DNA of 64,000 nucleotides. It comes from Eutreptiella sp. 'Long Island Sound 2002'. Lineage: Eukaryota > Euglenozoa > Euglenophyceae > Eutreptiales > Eutreptiaceae. Below are positions 62,371 through 64,000 of this stretch, piece by piece (position 1 is the stretch's first letter; the number at the start of each line of letters is the position of its first letter). The translations under genes and the position numbers were made by a program. The notes beneath the pieces were generated by a model, which saw only the letters and a list, made by a program, of their open reading frames with translations, was not told where the DNA came from and made no database searches. The stretch covers positions 1,454,428 to 1,518,427 of the forward strand of contig OZ038381.1 in the NCBI GenBank assembly GCA_964036045.1, given 5' to 3'.

Positions 62371-63165
62371 GCATGCGCGTGACACATGTGACGGCCAGAC
62401 CGGGAATAACATTGTTAGCCATGACTGAAAACCACATCAGAACAAGCAGCATGGGGTTCCAATGTGTAGTACAATGTTGTTATGAACAGAATGCACCATC
62501 ACAGACATGACTGAGCCCCTCTTTCCCTGTACAAACGCTCTACAAACGCCCAATCCTCCATTCTGGACCACAAAAACAGCGGTCCCAAAATTTCCTCAAA
62601 ACGGCAGTCCAACGCCCACCCCGTGCTTAGACAAGGCCGTGCATGCGCGTGACACATGTGACAGCCAGACCGGGAATAACATTGTTAGCCATGACTGAAA
62701 ACCACATCAGAACAAGCAGCATGGGGTTCCAATGTGTAGTACAATGTTGTTATGAACAGAATGCACCATCACAGACATGACTGAGCCCCTCTTTCCCTGT
62801 ACAAACGCTCTACAAACGCCCAATCCTCCATTCTGGACCACAAACACAGCGGTCCCAAAATTTCCTCAAAACGGCGCTTCAACGCCCACCCTGTGCTTAG
62901 ACAAGGCCGTGCATGCGCGTGACACATGTGACAGCCAGACCGGGAATAACATTGTTAGCCATGACTGAAAACCACATCAGAACAAGCAGCATGGGGTTGC
63001 AATGTGTAGTACAATGTTGTTATGAACAGAATGCACCATCACAGACATGACTGAGCCCCTCTTTCCCTGTACAAACGCTCTACAAACGCCCAATCCTCCA
63101 TTCTGGACCACAAACACAGCGGTCCCAAAATTTCCTCAAAACGGCAGTCCAACGCCCACCCCGTG
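62339..63165. repeat. 270-bp satellite, about three copies
   Basis: The unit starting near CAACGCCCACCC recurs at 62341, 62611, 62881 and partly 63151, with almost no differences. Each unit contains GTGCTTAGACAAGGCCGTGC, ATAACATTGTTAGCC and TTTCCTCAAAACGGC. The 63-codon open frame in each is a by-product of the repeat. Confidence 0.92.
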
Positions 63166-63174
63166 CTTGCGTGT

Positions 63175-63250
63175 TGCGTCGGGTTGCTAATTTCTGTCGG
63201 CCGCTGTGGCCGGTGCTCTTGCTGGTGTCGTTTCCGCGTTCGCGGAGCCC
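63175..63250. repeat. Dispersed ~100-bp repeat, second copy
   Basis: Copy of 60185-60265, directly following the partial fourth satellite unit and followed by a C-run and A-run (63259-63278). Confidence 0.7.
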
Positions 63251-64000
63251 AGTAGTTGCCCCCCCCCCCAAAAAAAAACCACTCCGATGCACAGCCTCGG
63301 CGCAGGCTGAGGAGCAGTGCGCTGCAAACTGCCTGGAGGTTCTGTTGAGGGCAAGAACCAGCCCTGATAGGCAGCTGTTTGTCCCATGCGCAGTAAATGC
63401 ACAGGCCCCGGCAGCAACCAGCCAAGCCGGATGCCCCGATTGACAGCGTTGATGAACTGCGTAGATCACCAACAGAGACGTGTTACAGTTGCTCGTCAAC
63501 CCTCGCAATCAAAGCCCCCCCCCCCTCCCCTCACCGCAGCAAAAAAAACGACGCCACCACCCAAGCAAATGTGCCTCAGAGCCACGATTGCACCCCGTCG
63601 ACCAATGCGGGGGCGCCCGGCCTGAAACTGTTGCGCACTACACTGGGCTGGGGGAAAATTGGCTTGCGCGCGCGGGGGGGGGGGTCGTTCGAGCCCTTTT
63701 CCCGGAACCCCCCCCCCTTCTGGGCTCCCGTGATGGGGACCCCCGACGGGCTGATGGTGACCCCCAACAGGCTGACAGGGAAGGTTGGGGGGGGTCCTGA
63801 GGTACCACAACATATATGACTCAAAATGATACCCCCAATCCGCTGATCATTTTGAGGTATGTATCGGGGGAATTTTTATGAAAAAACTCTTCCGGGCCGC
63901 TTTGCGGCGCAGTTGGTGAGTCATCATCAGAGGTTTTAGACTAGCCTCTTGGGACTGGCCTGTCACGAGGGCCCCTTTCCTAGACCCCCCCCCCCCGTCC
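63251..64000. other. Unassigned right end with a hairpin
   Basis: No supported gene. CTCAAAATGAT (63821-63831) pairs with ATCATTTTGAG (63846-63856) around a short loop. C- and G-runs flank it. Confidence 0.5.

Noticed and set aside
62507-62968. Two 63-codon ORFs as small genes
   Set aside because: They are the same open frame repeated with the 270-bp satellite unit.

Overview
The window is nuclear DNA from a eukaryotic alga, dominated by retrotransposons and other repeats, with one clear host gene. That gene (minus strand, 50633-51664) encodes a DUF1499-family protein. Its leader looks three-part: a signal-peptide-like helix, an Ala/Arg/Ser-rich stretch with an FAP motif, and a second Sec-like helix ending in ASA before F. 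Such leaders send proteins to the thylakoid lumen of secondary or tertiary plastids, so a dinoflagellate, chromerid or similar alga is likely. The species is not determined. I see no bacterial operons, rRNA genes or CRISPR arrays.

Region by region: (1) 1-10.7 kb is extremely GC-rich. It holds the decayed 3' part of a LINE-like element (RT palm with YIDD, then a zinc-finger tail), several degraded downstream frames including a 53-residue repeat protein, and about 2.7 kb of homopolymer-rich DNA ending in CAAACCT repeats. (2) 10.7-44 kb is a four-level nest of Ty3/gypsy elements. An old, broken element E4 (pol pieces at 11.1-12.0 and 38.5-40.4 kb, 3' LTR at 43.2-43.9 kb) was split in RNase H by E3, an internally deleted relative. 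E2 inserted into the 3' LTR of E3 (5-bp duplication CCCAC), and E1, of the same family as E2, inserted into the 5' LTR of E2 (5-bp duplication CATAA). LTR divergence counted by eye (about 3, 7 and 13 differences per pair for E1, E2 and E3) agrees with this order. (3) 44-50.4 kb holds minisatellites, a diverged LTR and a gypsy RNase H remnant. (4) 50.6-51.7 kb is the DUF1499 gene, with a G20/C12 hairpin upstream. (5) 52-64 kb is a mosaic of inverted, tandem and dispersed repeats with a possible piggyBac-like zinc-binding fragment.

The most interesting system is the E1/E2 family. It is about 10.76 kb, young, and both copies keep open gag and pol frames. Its 533-bp LTR contains the gag start codon and the first 55 codons, so the initiator-tRNA primer-binding site is translated inside gag. 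Gag and pol lie in the same frame, separated by one conserved TAG followed by a candidate pseudoknot, which suggests stop-codon readthrough. Pol carries a DIRS-like adenine-methyltransferase-type domain (NPPF) between protease and RT, and ends in a chromodomain.
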